NCBI GenBank assembly: GCA_902561765.1
Contig: CACEQR010000009.1
Location: 1 to 60,147 of the forward strand
DNA length: 60,147 nt
Source of the DNA: an uncultured Pelagibacteraceae bacterium
GTDB lineage: Bacteria; Pseudomonadota; Alphaproteobacteria; Pelagibacterales; Pelagibacteraceae
Reading direction: 5' to 3'
Position 1 is the first letter of the stretch. The number at the start of each line of letters is the position of its first letter. A program made the translations under genes and the position numbers. Of the stretch, positions 59,222-60,147 are shown piece after piece. A model generated the notes under the pieces. That model did not search any database. It was not told where the DNA came from and saw only the letters and a list, made by a program, of their open reading frames with translations.

Positions 59222-60141
59222 TGAAAAAAATATTAACTTTAGCTGGAGGATATTCAAATGAAAGAGAGATTAGTTTAATAACAGCAAAAAGTGTTATTAA
59301 GGAATTAAAAAAAGATAGAAAATATAATATTTTATTAGTTGAACCTGATGGAAATTTTGTAAAAAAATTAAGAGAATTTAGACCAGATTTGGTTTTGAAT
59401 CTTTTACATGGCAGATATGGAGAGGATGGCTATATTCAAATGATACTTGAATCTGAAAGAATAAAATATACTCATTCAGGTGTACTTTCTTCATCGCTTG
59501 CAATTGATAAAGAAATATCTAAAAAAATATTCATTAAAAATAAAATTCTGACACCCCCATATATAAAATTTAATTTTAAAAATAATATCAATTTTAAAAA
59601 TATAATAAAAAAAGTAGATCTAAAATTGAAATTTCCTGTAGTTTTAAAGCCGATTAATGAAGGCTCAAGTGTAGGAGTATATATAACAAATAAAAAAAAT
59701 TTTATTTCTAATTTATATAAATTAGAAAAATTTAAAGAAGTTTTAATTGAAAAATATATTCCAGGAAGAGAAATTCAGGCAGCAATTTTAGGTAATAAAA
59801 AACTTGGTATTATAGAGTTAAAACCAAAAAGAAAATTTTATGACTATAAAGCAAAGTATAGTGCAAGTGCTAAAACAGAACATATTATACCAGTTGATAT
59901 AAGTAATGAAAATTTTAAGAAAGTTAACTCTATAGCCATGAAAGCACATAAACTATTAAAATGCAGAGGTGTATCTAGGTCTGATTTTAGATTTTATAAC
60001 AACAAATTTTATTTGCTGGAACTAAATACTCAACCTGGCATGACCTCACTTTCTTTGGTGCCAGAAATTGCAAATCATCAAAAAATTAGTTTTAAAAGAC
60101 TTATAGAGGAAATAATGAAAGATGCTTCAATCAATAAGTAA
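59221..60141 (+). CDS. ddl: D-alanine--D-alanine ligase
   Basis: 306 residues, ATP-grasp ligase making D-Ala-D-Ala for MurF. The start is GTG at 59221, overlapping the murB stop. LAGGYSNEREISLITAKSV opens the protein, LLHGRYGEDGYIQMILE and YTHSGVLSSSLAIDKE follow, PVVLKPINEGSSVGVY is the ATP-grasp lid, and ELNTQPGMTSLSLVPEIA is the Mg-binding C-end. The Arg/Ser/Tyr pattern suits D-Ala use. The usual ftsQ-ftsA would follow, just outside the window. Confidence 0.95.
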   Translation: MKKILTLAGGYSNEREISLITAKSVIKELKKDRKYNILLVEPDGNFVKKLREFRPDLVLNLLHGRYGEDGYIQMILESERIKYTHSGVLSSSLAIDKEISKKIFIKNKILTPPYIKFNFKNNINFKNIIKKVDLKLKFPVVLKPINEGSSVGVYITNKKNFISNLYKLEKFKEVLIEKYIPGREIQAAILGNKKLGIIELKPKRKFYDYKAKYSASAKTEHIIPVDISNENFKKVNSIAMKAHKLLKCRGVSRSDFRFYNNKFYLLELNTQPGMTSLSLVPEIANHQKISFKRLIEEIMKDASINK

Positions 60142-60147
60142 ATATAG

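Overview
The window is a very AT-rich, gene-dense stretch of bacterial chromosome with overlapping genes, short intergenic gaps and Lys/Asn/Ile-rich proteins. Gene content and style (a complete peptidoglycan and division cluster, MlaA/MlaC, a PsiE-like protein, an ELM1-family protein, and an alphaproteobacterial-looking primase and sigma-70) fit a small-genome marine alphaproteobacterium, most likely SAR11/Pelagibacterales. That placement is inferred from composition and content, not from a database search.

Positions 1-23441 are core chromosome. A truncated MarR regulator diverges from ilvE. A six-gene minus-strand block follows, with every gene touching or overlapping the next: uvrB, an SDR/pteridine-reductase-like gene, a secreted esterase, folB, uvrC and pgsA. 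It joins nucleotide excision repair, pterin metabolism and phospholipid synthesis. Next come an aspartate aminotransferase, an epimerase-like gene, psiE-like, trxB, an ELM1/2OG-oxygenase pair, carAB, yqeY-dnaG-rpoD, an SGNH hydrolase and two tRNA genes.

Positions 23390-41852 form an integrated genomic island of about 18.4 kb. It is bounded by a perfect 52-bp repeat of the 3' part of the CAT-anticodon tRNA. A tyrosine recombinase sits at the right end, next to a C5-cytosine methyltransferase and a convergent gene that looks like its restriction partner. Inside are a minus-strand operon built around an 1128-residue protein (Fe-S RecB-type nuclease, DEDD exonuclease and superfamily 1 helicase) with four small unknown partners; DUF4116-like and MORN-repeat proteins; a BamHI-like nuclease candidate; a zinc-ribbon protein; and about ten genes I cannot name. 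No phage structural, transposase or conjugation genes are visible, so it reads as a defence/accessory island.

Positions 41853-60147 return to core chromosome: mlaA-mlaC, an AmpD-like amidase, RNase P RNA, then the division/cell wall cluster mraZ-ftsZ-rsmH-ftsL-ftsI-murEF(fused)-mraY-murD-ftsW-murG-murC-murB-ddl, read from a promoter overlaid by a textbook MraZ operator. Two features of this cluster stand out: ftsZ lies second instead of last, and murE and murF are one gene.
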